NCBI GenBank assembly: GCA_014871385.1
Contig: CM026427.1
Span: forward strand, 11,346,430 to 11,410,429
From: Ceratodon purpureus
Taxonomy: Eukaryota > Streptophyta > Bryopsida > Pseudoditrichales > Ditrichaceae
Reading direction: 5' to 3'
DNA length: 64,000 nt
Shown here: piece by piece, positions 32,261 to 45,400 of the stretch
Numbering within the stretch: the first letter of the stretch is position 1
Layout: every line of letters begins with the position of its first letter
Notes under the pieces: generated by a model
Database searches by the model: none
The model's input: the letters and a program-made list of their open reading frames with translations, nothing else
Told to the model about the DNA's origin: nothing
Program-made: the position numbers and the translations under genes

Positions 32261-33686
32261 CTATTGAGATAAGGACCTCATCTTCGAAAATCTGGAAGGA
32301 TCGAAAGGCTTCAAACTACACGTTCTTGGTGAACCGTCTACAATAAGCTCAGCTAAAGCAGACCCGGTAGCCGGAGCATTGAGTATGCCCCAACAGCTAT
32401 GTCCAGTAGCCACAAACGCACCCTCTAAGTCGGGTAGCTTGCCAATAACAGGCACATCGTCTTCAGAAATTGGCAAGAAACATGCCTGTGAAACAGAAAC
32501 CTCAGCGTCAGCTAAATGGCTAGACACTGTGGATGCAACTCCTTGCAGCATCGCCGTTACATCATCTCTCGGTAAGACTTTCAAAGCATCATCGGGCACC
32601 TCCATCTGCTCCGACGTGCCACAGACGTATACTTCTCCAGTGCCTCGCGGATAGATCTCAATCTCAGGGTCAATTACTTTACCCTCCTTTGTCTTGTACC
32701 TGGATGTCAACCAAAAATAAATAAAAAATTGCAGAACATTTTCAGAATCACGACAACGTTTCGGTGTCAAAAACGATCTGCTCTGGCTTAGCTACGACTT
32801 TTGGAAATGTGCTGAAAAGAGTGACTTACTGGAGAAAAAGGGCGTGTGCTGAAATTGCACCAGGGTTCTTCGGCAGAAGAACAATACTTTGAGATTTCAA
32901 TGCACTGATGGTAGTGAAAGAAGAGATAAGTGGATTGCGGCTTGACCATGGCCCCAGCGCTAAGACAACGGCGTTTCCAGCGATGAGCTTTCCATCAACC
33001 ACAACTCCAACAGCTCTCTGGTTCTCCACTTTCACCTCCTGGACTTCACCTATCAACAATGAAGCTCCGTACTTCTTCTGCGCTGCCGAGAACACTGCCC
33101 TAGTGAAAAGCTGAGGATGCACCTGGGCGTTCGTTGAGGTGGTGCCCATAGAAGAAGGCATACCTGCAAGATGGGAAAAAAGAGTCAAATCTTTGCAACT
33201 TAATGAACTGATAACAACCTGATATTCAGACAGAAAGACATTTTAAGCACCTTTGATGGGGCCATCAATCCAGGCAGGAGTGCCGGCCTCCAGAACACGC
33301 TCTGATGGATGCTGTGCAGCTTGTGGCTCCTCGACATCCACATTGAGGGAATTAATCCGCCTGTAACCGTAGCTCTCGCCGCCCAGCTCATCTGCTAACT
33401 CTGCATGCAATGCAAAGCTCGCTCTTGCAAGCTCTTCAATTGCGCTTCCATCACACATATCTAGAGCCAAAAACCCGCCGGCCTTGCCTGACGCTGCACA
33501 GGCAATTCCTGTTCTCTCCACCACGGTCACCTTGACCCCTTTCTTCCCCAAATAATACGCTGTGCAGCATCCAATCACACCTCCTCCACAAACTATAACA
33601 TGTAGCAGCTCCCCGCACTGGCTTGTGGCCATCGACGTTGTAGTTTGAGACGAATTCAACGTCTCTGAAGCAACTGGAGCCGACAT
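32261..33686 (-). CDS. FAD-dependent oxidoreductase (DAO family, TDA3-like)
   Basis: Members of the DAO family use FAD to oxidise amine-type substrates; the substrate of this plant subgroup is unknown to me. Three exons (minus strand): 33686-33251, 33163-32830 and 32699-32261, giving 402 residues, a normal length for the fold. The N-terminal Rossmann motif is VIVCGGGVIGCCTAYYL (GxGxxG at 34-39) followed by VTVVER, whose acidic residue binds the ribose of FAD. The middle (AVVLALGPWSS) and C-terminus (ATGHSCWGILNAPATGSALA) are the usual DAO substrate-domain and flavin-closing motifs. Splice junctions rejoin in frame (GPIKG/MPSS and LFLQ/YKTKEGK). It has no obvious targeting peptide, so it is probably cytosolic. 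It is in the same orientation as TGD4 but has a separate promoter. Confidence 0.9.
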
Positions 33687-35036
33687 TGAACCCTAACCAC
33701 TGCAAACACAAAACATGTCACACTAAAAACAGACCAAAGGGACAAGAGAAACATCGAAGCTGCAAAAACAACAAGATCCAAATTGTGAACCTCACCCTTC
33801 CTCACCTGATTCCCATTTCGAAACAATCGACGAAGTAAGAACAACACAATTCATTTGCTCGATCAACTAATTCCAGCTTGTTTAAAATGACCTAATCTCT
33901 AAACCTCTCTTTTTCACAGACCTTCCATGAATATCAAATCTAAACAACGAGCAGAGAATGTCATTCAACATGCTTGCAAGTTCCAATTTTGAGAGCTGGA
34001 AGAAGCCTACAAAATTCCAATCCTCCGTTTCATTACAAAACACAATGCACATATCATACATACATACATACGATGACTAAGACTGTGAACACTTAATGCA
34101 ACTTGTTTTCAAATCTTAGCATTATAGATTTAATCATCACTTCGGGAAACAATTCCTGAAGAGCAAAGAGTAAAACCATATATCCTTAAAATAGTTTGTA
34201 AAGTAACAATCTTGTACCCATATCATTAATCAATTATCAACATCTGTTATCCATAACTAAAATCAAAGAACAACACACTACTAGGCTATGCACTTATTGA
34301 AGTTTACTGAACTTCTTCCCTCGAAAGGTTTATCAACGAAGCTGACAGTGCCCAATTCAGAACAAGTGCATGCGTACCTCTGCTCTCCACCAAAGTGTGC
34401 CCAATTCTTCCACTCTCTCCAAGTTGTTGGATATTGAACTCGGCAGCTGCACAACGAGACTGAGACTGAGACTGAGTAAGCTGATGAAACGGATCCTTGC
34501 AAAGCAAAGCTAGACGACCCACTTCGATGAGAGAATGAGGCGCGTGTGGGAGCTGAATCAGTTCCAGTTTCGTTCGGTGTTGAGACTGGAATGTTATCAT
34601 CTTCGGAAGAAGTTGCAGTCTCCGAAGACAATTCGGGGTTTTGATTCCAATTCAAGCCTTTGATGGGGTGGTTTAAGTGTAGGGTAAGCTCCTAGACCAA
34701 GGTGGTTCATGGAAATAAGTATTCACCATGCGGATGTTGAATGACATACTCTGCTCGTTGTTCATGTTTAGGGATTGAGGTGATTCATGGGAAATTTCTG
34801 GGTGTAAAAAAGTTTGGCTTATATCTGATAATGTTTGTCAACGGACTATAACTTAGTTCCTTAGCGGAGTGAAGAAAAGCTATGACGTGAAAAGTTATGC
34901 CGTATGAATAACATAATTTGTTATAGTTGAATATCATCAAACATTGAATGAGAATGTGATGATTTGATGAATGAAATATGATTGAATAGTGATAAAGTTT
35001 GTGGAATAATTATGTTAAGTGTATGAGTTTACATCA
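33687..35036. other. Upstream region of the oxidoreductase gene
   Basis: AT-rich. A 124-codon minus-strand frame at 34281-34655 is Ser/Thr-rich with no known motif and no clear link by splicing to the oxidoreductase start. It is not called as a gene. Confidence 0.35.
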
Positions 35037-35045
35037 TTTGATTAC

Positions 35046-35581
35046 GGGTAGAATGCGCTTTCAGGAACACCCGCCATTGCACCCGGTGGAGCTCTGGGCC
35101 GGGCAGGGGTGACCCCTCAATCAGCTGCCCGGAGGCCCCACTTCAATCCGACCACAACAAATTTCATCCCCACCAACAGGGCACGATCATTCCTTGATTA
35201 TATCTCCTTTGCTGGATATGTTTAATTTACCTTTTGGGATTAGGGTTTAGGATTCAAGGGTTTTTGGGTTTAAGGTCTAGGATTAATTGGGGTTTAGGGT
35301 TTAGGATTTAGGGGTTTTAGGATTTAGAGTTTAGGGTTAATTGCGGTTTAGAGTTTTTTGGGTTTTTTAAGTTTTTTGGGTTTTTGGGATTTCTCTAGAT
35401 TTTTCGTGATGTATTAATTTTACTAAAGAGGGAAGTTGGGCACTGCAGATGGAGGGGGATGGATGCGACGGGGGGTCCGATGACCCACCCTGTCAGGCAG
35501 CTGCTTTGTCGGGTTTATCCCTGCCCGGCCCGTAGCTCCACCAGGTGCTATAGCGGGGGTTTCCGATGCAGCATGTGTCCC
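35046..35581. mobile_element. Mutator-like miniature element (536 bp) with telomere-like filling
   Basis: The ends are inverted repeats that align without gaps over 63 bp and more loosely to about 100 bp. They share blocks such as GGTGGAGCT and GGGCCGGGCAGGG. A perfect 9-bp direct repeat TTTGATTAC flanks the element (35037-35045 and 35582-35590). Long TIRs plus a 9-bp target-site duplication are the signature of Mutator-like elements. No transposase is encoded. The GC-rich arms contrast with the AT-rich surroundings. The centre is a degenerate TTTAGGG-type repeat (see separate entry). Confidence 0.85.
35225..35400 (+). repeat. Degenerate plant-telomere-like repeats (TTTAGGG type)
   Basis: Many GGGTTTAGG, GGATTTAGGGG and TTTAGGGTTA units with drifted spacing, for example GGGGTTTAGGGTTTAGGATT. 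They fill the centre of the Mutator-like element. The unit matches the plant telomere repeat TTTAGGG and its reading-frame variants. The array is short and decayed, and it lies inside a transposon rather than at a chromosome end. Confidence 0.75.
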
Positions 35582-35590
35582 TTTGATTAC

Positions 35591-37620
35591 TTTAGGAAAC
35601 TTTAGATTATGTGGTAGTAATAGAATGAAGGACATCTAGCTCACTAAATTGTCCATATTATTTTTATAGTACTTTGAATTGTTTGTGATTATTTAGATTA
35701 CAATTTTTCTAAATTCTAACAAATACTCTTTTAATGCAAATGTTTTTAACAATGATAATAGTACATTGATTTATTTTGAAACATAAATATATTTGGATCA
35801 TCATTGTAGGCACATGTCTAGGAGTAAATTTATCTACGCATAGGTATAATTTACTTATTCTATAAAAGAAAATGTATCCATCCATCCCTCCATTTGTCCA
35901 TCCATTTGTCACAAGCCATTTCTAAAAAATATCTTGTACAAAACCTAGTTTATGTGTTTTTTCAAAACAATGCAACATTTTTTAATGCTTAATGGATTAT
36001 TTATATGTTGTTTGAATTTCTTCAATCATTTTCAATAGATCTTTCAACGCAATTCTCTTAATACATGCCTTTGTGTATCTTCACACAATGAACATTATGA
36101 ATGCATTCATAATAAATCTAATTTGAAATTTGAAATTTGTAAAATTTAAAACTTTGTAAATTTTTATATTTTAAAATGTAAAATTCAAATTCAAATTTAA
36201 AAGTTGATGTAGAAATATTTGGGCACATCATGGAAACTTTTTATAACAACGTGTTTATTATCACAAAATGTACATTTTAAGCTGAATCTATGTTTTTTTT
36301 CCAATCACTGAAATCTTAATATCAAGTAATATAAAACTTTACATATTAAAATTTTATCATAATACAAATTACTTGGATTATGTGATTACTTTGCTAGTGA
36401 AAGAATACCATAATAGAATGGATGTATATTTTTTTAACCATATTTTTTGATAATAGTTTCTGGAGATAAATCAACATTGGCATTGTAGGCACTAATGATA
36501 AACCGATTGGCCTAATTGACATCAATCCTTATCGTCCAAATGGATAACTGCATTGTGGAGGTTGTGTATATTGAGGAACATTTAAAGCGGTAGGAAGTAG
36601 TTCCACAAGAGCGAATTAAGGAGGGATGGTTGCAGAGATGTGTAAATGATTCGATTGGAGTTTGAGACCAGCATTTACATGGTGTGGAAGCCTAAGAATT
36701 ACTGCATAATCCAATATAACTATATATTTAAAGTGATTCAATGATGCATATATATTTTGATATTTAAAAATTCACTCTTTTTCAAAAAAATATGTTATTT
36801 AATTTACATGTCATAACATGTTGATTCTCCTTTATTATGCTTCAAAAATTGATCAATATTAATTTTTTAATTTTTTAAAATTTGTAGCATCAAATATTTC
36901 ACATGCTTTTCTACATTCAATATATCTTTATTTTGACATTTATATTAATATGAATTTTATATGGTAAATGATCACTACTAATGTTTTATATACCAACATA
37001 TTCATTTCTTTCAACCAAATACATTCAAAGTCAAAATGAAAATTTTTGGAATGTATCAAAGTTATACCTACAGTTAAATAAAAGAGTTTAAAAACCAAAC
37101 CTTCCACCAGGTTTTCACAAATTCTAAAACAAATTCAAAGAGAACAATTAAGCATGGAGACCACCTCTCATTCACCATCCAAAATAATGTGAAAAAATTT
37201 AAAACAAATAAATAAATAAAAACTATCTCCCTCCACTTTACCTTGTCTATGCTTCATTTATCACTACATCTTCTAAAAAACTTCACATACTTATCTAATC
37301 AAATTTCTTTGTCTACATTGTATATAATACATTTAGCACTTTTTTCCAATTCATGATCTTAAGTTTACATATATATAAAAAAAATACAAAGTCTTGAAGA
37401 ATCAATGTGGCGCAATGCATATTTCCTACATAGAACACACAAATTCAAAGCATAAAAGCACACCAAATTTTTTTTTTGTTCTACCATTGTCTAAGTTATG
37501 TTTATTTTTATGTTTTTTTTTAAAATGGTTGCACTACATGAGGGTTATTTTTATAAAACATGCGCCATGTACCCTTCTAAGACAAATGAAGAGCCGCATT
37601 GCCTTAAGTTTCTGAACAAC
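35591..37620. other. AT-rich intergenic DNA
   Basis: About 2 kb of strongly AT-rich sequence with no coding feature and no clear repeat ends. A CCATCC microsatellite-like patch lies near 35878-35905. Confidence 0.45.
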
Positions 37621-37649
37621 CTGTAAAACCGAGGTCATCAGCTGATGAG

Positions 37650-39600
37650 CTATGCGAGATGAGTGCACAAGCTCAGAAACAGATCTTCATTCAAATTAGA
37701 GGCCTGGATAAATCAAGGAATCAAGAGCTAGAGCTTGTTAGGGGAGGTGGTGGGAGGGAAAACGGGCGCAGAGGGAAAATGCAAGCATGCTATGATCAAG
37801 GTGGACCACATGAGGCATTGTACAAGCATGAACTCAGGTGGTTCGTCTTAGCGTTCCTTGTCACTTGGATGGGATGATTCAGGTGGCACCGGTGCTGTAC
37901 TATCCAGCAGTGATCTCCTCGACTTCTAGTTCGGTTCAGACTGGCCAATAGTCAAAAACGTTCTTCCGGTCGAGGTCAACAAGTACGGATATCCTAGAAG
38001 TGTGTACAGAGCCCACATGAAGCCGTATTGCTACAACAGAGGTCAATACCACTTCCCTTGGCACATTGAATGAAGAAAACAGTCTAATGTTCTAAGACAA
38101 AGTTCATTCTCAGGCTTCGCACTAAGTACCAAGAAACTGGGAATCTAAAGGTGTTCTTCCATCAATTGGTAAAAGCTTACAAGAAAAACGAGCTCGTCTA
38201 AAGGCATGTTTTAAAACCTACAACAACTCAAAAGATGTATCGTACCCATTGGATGCAGTACAAAATTGTTTTGGCAAATCCATCGGGACTCAAGAGACCC
38301 TGCAAAGATGGCCAAGTCTGAATTGTGCACAGCGAGGGCATAGGAACGGAAGGCCACAGGAAAGCTCACCTTCAACCATCGATGTGAAAGACATGGATAT
38401 GATGGTGTATACAGAATTTTCATATGTTTTTGACTCATGCAACTCTGTATTTACTTTATCACCCTTGCCTGAGATTTATTTATTTAACATTGATGGTGGC
38501 TGAGCTTTAATATGATGAATTTGCTCTCCAAAGTACTCTTTTTTTCAAGTTCGTCAACGTTATTGCTAATGCATTTAATTGTAACAGTGGAATAGGATAG
38601 TAGATAACCTCTAAGTGTTTGAATGATTCAATAATCGCTTATTACATTCTTCTTTACTCTGAATATTCTCCTCTCATTTGAATTTTTCTTCAAATTGTAC
38701 ATTAATGTGCTTTGCAATTCTACTATGTAGCTTTGTGAATGAGATTTTGTTTACACAACATCTATGCTGACTGAGTAGTACTCTAGAATAGCATTAGTTT
38801 TATCACGGGTCCGTAAGATCGAGTTGAATTTTTTTCCTAAAAATATGACCTTTGAATGTACTAGAATGTTTTCCACATGACTTTCACTATGTTCGTTATG
38901 AATGTTGTCTATACAAGCGCACCCCAACTGTGCATTTCAATTTTATTTTTTTAATAGCGTTTCTTTTGTGTGCTTTTGTCTATGCCAATTTAATTGATCA
39001 TATTATTGGGCAGTACATGGTGGATTTTATAGCTTCAATGTAATCTCATTGCATCCGACTACTAAGAATGTAGTTCTAACCATGTATTGTTGTATTACAC
39101 AGGGTAACGAATTCCAGAGACCCCTTAATCAGGAAGAAGTAGATTTCGCTCGGAGGAATGGACTGGAGGAGTTGTTATCAAAAACCAGGTCGATGAGGGG
39201 TGGAATTTTTTGATAGCCCTACGTATCTGGAGATAATGAGCGATCTTCAAGCGGAGCTGAACAGGTGTCTAGGACGTCTCGAACCTCCTCATCCAACTCT
39301 AGAAGAAGCGGTTACAGCAACTCTGGTGAAGAAAGCGAATATTCCAATTCTGAAGCCAAGCCGGAGGAGCAGTCATAGAGTTTCAGGCAAGGTAGGATCT
39401 GTAATATGTATGAATTTGCTTTGGAATGTAGGACATGATTTTTGTTTACTTAAGTTCAAGGGAGTCTATACGAGGTATAAGGATATAGATATAATGTGCG
39501 AAAAGTCATTATTGCATGTCCACTTGACCGTGCACAACAAACTTGCACCAGATGTTGTCAAGTTCTTGTTATCGGCTGATGCTCATCACTCGAGTTAGTT
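37650..39600 (+). pseudogene. Unrecognised, decayed gene-like region
   Basis: Less AT-rich than its surroundings and protein-like in pieces, but broken by stops. Pieces include MSAQAQKQIFIQIRGLDKS at 37659, RSVYRAHMKPYCYNRGQYHF near 38000, a frame at 38249-38503, and at 39103-39210 an exon-like stretch after a good acceptor (…TTACACAG) reading EFQRPLNQEEVDFARRNGLE. A frame at 39200-39598 follows (DLQAELNRCLGRLEPPHPTL). No family is recognised. Either a multi-exon gene with poor exon prediction by hand or, more likely given the stops, a pseudogene. Confidence 0.3.
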
Positions 39601-41530
39601 TGCATTGATGTAAATTTTATAATTTTATTGCACTCATTGGTTTGATGTATCTGCATGAATTTTATATCGTTGTATATATCGATTGATAATTATTTGTTGT
39701 GTTGCACCGCATTTGGGCAAGAAGTTTGCCAAGTCACCAAGTGAAAATTAGGATCCCTCTACATGTTGCACTCAAAGAAACTTGGAGGCCTTAATTTTTT
39801 TTACATCACAAAAAATTGTCATGTTTTTGGCAACATTCAAAAAAACTTAGCATGTTATTTCACATTTTTTGTTGACGGATTTTAAAGATGATATCAAAAC
39901 CATTAAAGAAAACACAAATGCATGTTTTTCTTGACATCCAAAAAAACCACAGTTTCACCATTAGTTAATAGCTTCTTTATAAGCAATTCATAAAAGGCAT
40001 ATTTTTTATGTATGCACACTTTTTTTTTGTTATTTTTTGAACAATAAATGTTTTTTTTTTAAAATTAATTTTTAAACAATATCTGCACCTATGTTAGGGC
40101 ATGAATTTTCATGTTATATGTGTAGAATAGAATTCTAAAAAAGATGTAGTGGTTTCCAACGAGTAAAGAATATATATCCTAAATTTAATTGAATTAAATT
40201 AATAATATTGTTGTTTATTTTGAATGCACAGAAGTGAATATCATTGGAGTTTTCCACGAACTAAGCAATTGCTTGTCATACAAAAAATGCACAATTTGTA
40301 ATATTGTCAAAAACCTTACTTGCTAAAAGTCTTTACCTCTTTAGCTTTTTATTTGAATTGACTTCACCACTTTACGATGAAATTGACTATTGATTTTCAT
40401 AAATAAAATATAAATGAAAAGATGCAATGAGGCATGTTTTGAAAGTAATGTTTTGTAGAGTTCGATGAACAAGCAATCCCTTGTATAAAGATTAAAAAAC
40501 AATCAATCCCTATTTACAAATCTTTAACATAGGTAATGCGTGAAATAACATGTAATGAATGAATTTTTCAGAAAAACCAAAACCATAGAGAAGATACAAA
40601 TCTAAACGACATATAGTACAATGAACATTAAGTTAGTCGATTGTAATTTGTTTCATAATACATATAATTCTTAGGGATAAGAAAAAACAAGTTTTTGTAG
40701 TAACTAGAAGATCACAAGATGCAAAAAGTAATCAAAACTTGTAATTCATGTTCGAAAACATCAAACATTCAAGTTGAAGTTTCTATATTCCCCTTATTTT
40801 TACTCTTATTGCTAAATATTGACATTCTATAGTTTGATCTATAAGTAGGATTTGACAAAAGTGTAAAGAACAAAAATTACCTATAGGGCTTTGTTGTGAG
40901 TTAAGAGCACCATGACTTACTAATGGAGATGTCAATGTGTGAGCGTGGTGTTGGAAGTGAAAAAAATTCCAACAATCTCTTTACATCCTTGCAATTCCTC
41001 TTTGCAATTCATGAACTATGTTTGCATTGTCAAATGAAAAGCTACTATTTCCAATAATTTCTTTTTTTGAATGTGATATTTTTTTTAGGTAAAAGGTCCT
41101 AATATTGGCCACCACCCTATGCTTATCTTATAAGTAGTAGTTAATTCCAACCAAGGTAAAACATAATTCCAATTAAAGCTTGGAATGCATGTTCATATTT
41201 TTTTGAGTTTGGATCTAATCAATTCACGACACATGTTGCAAAGTAGTGAACAATAAAGTAGGAAGTAATGACTATGGAAATAGTTCTTAAATGATTGGAA
41301 TTAAAAGAGCCTACACACGGACTACATAGGTCCAAACTTTGAAGCACTTTTTGCCTTTTAAAATTCATGATAATTTCAATTCAAGATATTAAATTACCAA
41401 TATTTCTCCAATCCCCATTGATTTTTTTGTCTTTGCATCTCTACAAATTTTTGTTTCACCTTGCACTACCCCCAACCACGTCAACATATCTTATTTGATC
41501 AGTTACAAGTCCCTATAGCTTAAACCTGTA
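39601..41530. other. AT-rich intergenic DNA
   Basis: No coding feature is seen. It includes poly-T and poly-A tracts (for example about 40018-40070) and no inverted or direct repeat with clear ends. Confidence 0.45.
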
Positions 41531-41537
41531 ATACGAA

Positions 41538-41990
41538 TATATAAAGTGGAGACACACTCTGCACCATTTGTAACCCTAATCATGTGAGCCTATTCCTTTG
41601 AGGGCTCTCCACCTATCTCAAAGCTCTCTTCCAATCACAGTAGTAGTCAAGGTTTTTTAACCTCCAAATACAATAACTCCAAGGTAACCTCGGCAGTGCA
41701 CGTAGATAGGCTCCAAACTTTTGATATACCAGGAGTCCGGGTATATAAAGCGAAGACACACTCTCCACCATTTGGAATCCTAATCTTATGAGGTCTCTCC
41801 ACCTCCTAGGGAAATCACTGCGAAGCATAGCAATAATCTAAATTTAGATTTCTTTTTACTCCAAATTTAGAAACACAGAGGTAACCTCAGCATTGAGCGA
41901 AGATAACCGAAGTAAAGGTATATAAAGCGGCAATAGGCATGTGCTCATTTGTAACCCTAATTCTGTAAGGACCTCTCTCTGGGAGCTCTC
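41538..41990 (+). promoter_or_regulatory. Three tandem copies of a TATA-containing promoter block
   Basis: The motif TATATAAAG occurs at 41538-41546, 41742-41750 and 41919-41927. Each copy is followed by related sequence: about 20-30 bp downstream comes (C/T)CATTTG(T/G)AA(C/T)CCTAAT, then a CTCTCC/CTCTCT pyrimidine stretch, with the next block beginning after …CTCCAAATxxA…GGTAACCTC. The units are about 180-200 bp apart, with clear but imperfect similarity. The last copy lies about 540 bp before the ATG of the phosphatase-kinase gene and is its best candidate core promoter. Start sites would fall about 30 bp after each TATA box. Confidence 0.65.
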
Positions 41991-42234
41991 TTCCAATCCT
42001 CACGACGTCATCGTCGTCAGATTTTCGAATGGTTTCGCTATCGATGATGAACACCAGAATCCCACAATCGCGACAACGGGCGGAAACGATCTGCGTATCC
42101 TGCAGAACGTTCGATCGCCATTTTTCCTGAATTGCTGACTTAGCAGTGACCGGAGTACTGTCGATGGAATAGATATGAAAGCATTGCAGAATGAACTGAA
42201 ATTGAGCGAGCCATCTATCTAGTCGGTGCAAGCG

Positions 42235-42420
42235 ATGGCGAATGTGTTTTCGCTTAGTGTTTTGCTTAGCTCTATGGAGAAGTTTGATGTGAGTGACTTC
42301 GATCTCGCGGTGATTGCTAATTTTCAAGGGCTTCGATCTCTAGCTGAGGATTCGAGGCAAGCTGCTGTGGTGTGTTTAGTCGAGGATTTTTCGTTTAGGT
42401 TTTTGGAGTTTCATCAATGA
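42235..42420 (+). CDS. Possible upstream ORF (61 aa) in the leader of the phosphatase-kinase gene
   Basis: ATG at 42235 opens 61 codons (MANVFSLSVLLSSMEKF…FRFLEFHQ) ending 43 bp before the main ATG at 42463. If the transcript starts after the third TATA box, ribosomes would meet this frame first. No family is recognised. It could regulate translation or be a chance frame. Confidence 0.3.
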   Translation: MANVFSLSVLLSSMEKFDVSDFDLAVIANFQGLRSLAEDSRQAAVVCLVEDFSFRFLEFHQ

Positions 42421-42462
42421 GATTACGGAGCTGGAAAGAATTGGCAGCAGAGGAGAGGCGCA

Positions 42463-45400
42463 ATGAGGCGTCTGGATGCCGTGGTGCTGGCTCTTCTACT
42501 TTTCTTGCATTGCAGTGATGCTCGCAGTGAACAAGGGGATGGCGATTCTGGAGGAGACCATGCGGTTTCTGTGGCGTTTGAGAATTTCTTTACTCGGTTC
42601 GTTATCGTGACTGAGGAATGCGAATTTGTACTTAACCTAACATTTCAATACTGGTGTGAGAGAAATATGAACAGTCTGGACTGAATTGTGCGCATGTCTT
42701 TGTGATCACAGCGATAGTAGCAGAGAGCCGATCAATTGTGGAGCAGCGCTCTTACAGGGACTGCGTCCTCGACAGGAGGATCGCATTCTTTGTATGGTTG
42801 ACATTGCGCTACCTCCATTTGGTAAGTCTAACGTATTCTTCTTCAAATTTGAGGAGCTTAATGGTTGAAGGAATGGCTAAACCTTTGAGACCTCACTGTT
42901 TAGTGTAGCTTGAATAAGTTCATGTCTATCTAGGAGCTGATCGAGGAGATCAACCGATGTCAGTGCTTCTAGCTGATTTTGGAACTGCTTGCATGAAAAG
43001 TGAACTTATATTGCTTTTGAATTACTTAGCATGCATCATCAACTAGACTTGGAATTTGGATCATGTAGGTGGTATGCCAGATACGAAGGTTAGCCTGTAC
43101 GCAGTCTTTGATGGCCATGGCGGAGATGAAGCCAGTCACCTAGCCTCTCAAACCCTCCACAAGAGGTTCATTTATCATTTTTATAAAAGAGTTCAGTCGT
43201 CTCTTTCGGCAAGTCTTCCAAGTGAAGTTCCAGAAGTTCCCTCCGCTGGTGCAAGAGAAAATCCGGGTATACGCACGCACGGGTCTAATATGTTTTTTAA
43301 CAGCTCGACTTCGAACGCAAGTAGGACAATCGCAGCAGGGGAGTTGTTCGGGCACTCTGCGCTTGGAGTTATTTTAAAGGAGGCTTTGGCTGAAGCTATT
43401 TCAGATGTCGAGTCAAGTTTTTCAATTGTAAGTTGCACACTCAGTTTCTCTTAAAAATTGGTGGTTTCGTTGTTTAATATTGGTGCGCCTCTCAGATTGA
43501 TATCTATTGATGTGATTTCTGGTTCTTTTGAAATTTGGTTAGGAAGCGAAGGAGAGAGGACTGCAGGCTGGCAGTACGGCTTGTATTGTTCTTCATGTAG
43601 ACGATCATTTACTGGTCGCTAGTCTTGGTGACTCCAAGGCACTTCTATGTCCTGCTACGGCTTGTTCATCACCTGCAGATGCTACAACAAGTACGATTGG
43701 TTTTACCACAGTTCTCTAAAATGCAGCTACTGAAACTCATCTTTCTAATTCTATAAGCATGAGTCATTCCTACGGAATATAGTTGTGATAAATTCATCCC
43801 TTTTCTATATCATTTGGTTCTGATCGGTTGCCCTCTTTCATGTACAATTTGCCTCTAGAACATATTTTTTCTAAATTAGGGGGGGTATGGCTTTTATCTG
43901 CCTAGAAAACTGTATGCTTAACGGACACATCATGTCGTCTGGCTTGGTGAAATTTCCAGGTGAATTGATTGATGCTAGAAGAAGAGCGATTTTGGAACGA
44001 AGGTTGAAGAGAAAGAGTGGGAAGAACGCCATTGTTGGTGCTTGTGAGGGTGGATCATCTACCATAGAGCTCACTAGAGATCATCGGCCGGATAGAGAGG
44101 ATGAGAAGTTAAGGGTAGAAGCTGCTGGGGGGTTTGTCGTTGATTATGGAGGTCTACCCCGAGTCAATGGGCAGCTTGCAGTTTCGCGCTCAATTGGTGA
44201 CCTGGAATTGAAGAAGTGAGTTTTTCTCTTACTTCAGGTTGATGTACTTTGAATATTGCTAGAGCGTGTGGTTTCTATTGAGATCCCTTTGGAGGATCAT
44301 TGTTAGTGAAGCAAAAACATTCGCGGTTTAAGACTACCATACACTTCGCGCTTGGCAACGAGTCGAATAACTAAATAGTTCCCATCTGATTTTGTGTCTC
44401 AGGTTTGGAGTCAGCGCCGAACCAGAGTGGACTGGCTGGCTGAAAATTGGAAGTAATGCAAGTCATCTGGTTATAGCATCTGATGGCATATTCGAGAAGT
44501 TTACAACTCATGAAGTTTGTAGTGTCGTATCTGCTGTTATGTCGGGGATTGATGTTTCTGTTGCTTTGAGACTACCACAAGTGTCAGATCCCCTGATTGC
44601 ACTACCCCCCAGACATCCACATTTGAACGAGAAGCAAAACTCGCGGTACTTCTTTGAGCGAACTCACCTTTCTGGGGAGGATTAGAGCCTACCCCCCAAA
44701 CACGATATTGGCTATAGGCAATACTGAAATTCACATTTCAGTAATTTTAGTGCAAAGTCAGTTGTGGCCTGGTGGCTATTGATTTATTGAAGTGTTGCTG
44801 TGTACAGTACAAGGGTAATGAAGACTGTTGTAATCCGATGTATCAAATGTTGCTCTGCTGCTTGGCGAGAACTTAACACGCACAGGTATTTGCTGCAGGG
44901 CTATTGTACCTGTGCCTGAAGCTAACTCCGGATCTGCATCCTCAAATCTTTTGGATACTGCACAATTTATGAATTTTGTTCAAGAAGAGGACGTAAAATT
45001 TGAAGGCATACTGGGTCCACTTGAAAGAAAAATCGTAGGAAATCAAGAACCGGATGTTCAAGATGAAGAGCACGGCATGGGAGTAAGAGATGTTGCTGTT
45101 GGCAGTGAAGTTTTACCTCATACGCCTGAAACTCCGGCTAGAGTTCTTGCAAAAGCAATTGTGGATGCAGCTTTCAGATCAGGCAGTAGAGATAACCTGG
45201 CTACGATTGTTGTTCCACTTCGTGATGGTGAGCCAATACTTATCAAGTACAGGTTTCGATCAAGTCAACTACAGTTATCTGTATGGTCAAAGATATAATG
45301 CTTAATTCCTGAAAGATCACTTTTTATGAATTTTCGTATGTTGATCCAGCTAAAAAGATTTTCATAGTTTAATTTGAAGTACTAGAGTTACGAATTGACC

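Noticed and set aside
35225-35400. Chromosome end or fusion point marked by telomere repeats
   Set aside because: The tract is degenerate and sits inside a TIR element with a perfect 9-bp target-site duplication.
41887-42327. 146-codon minus-strand frame in the leader of the phosphatase-kinase gene
   Set aside because: No motif, spans the third TATA block and leader; likely chance.
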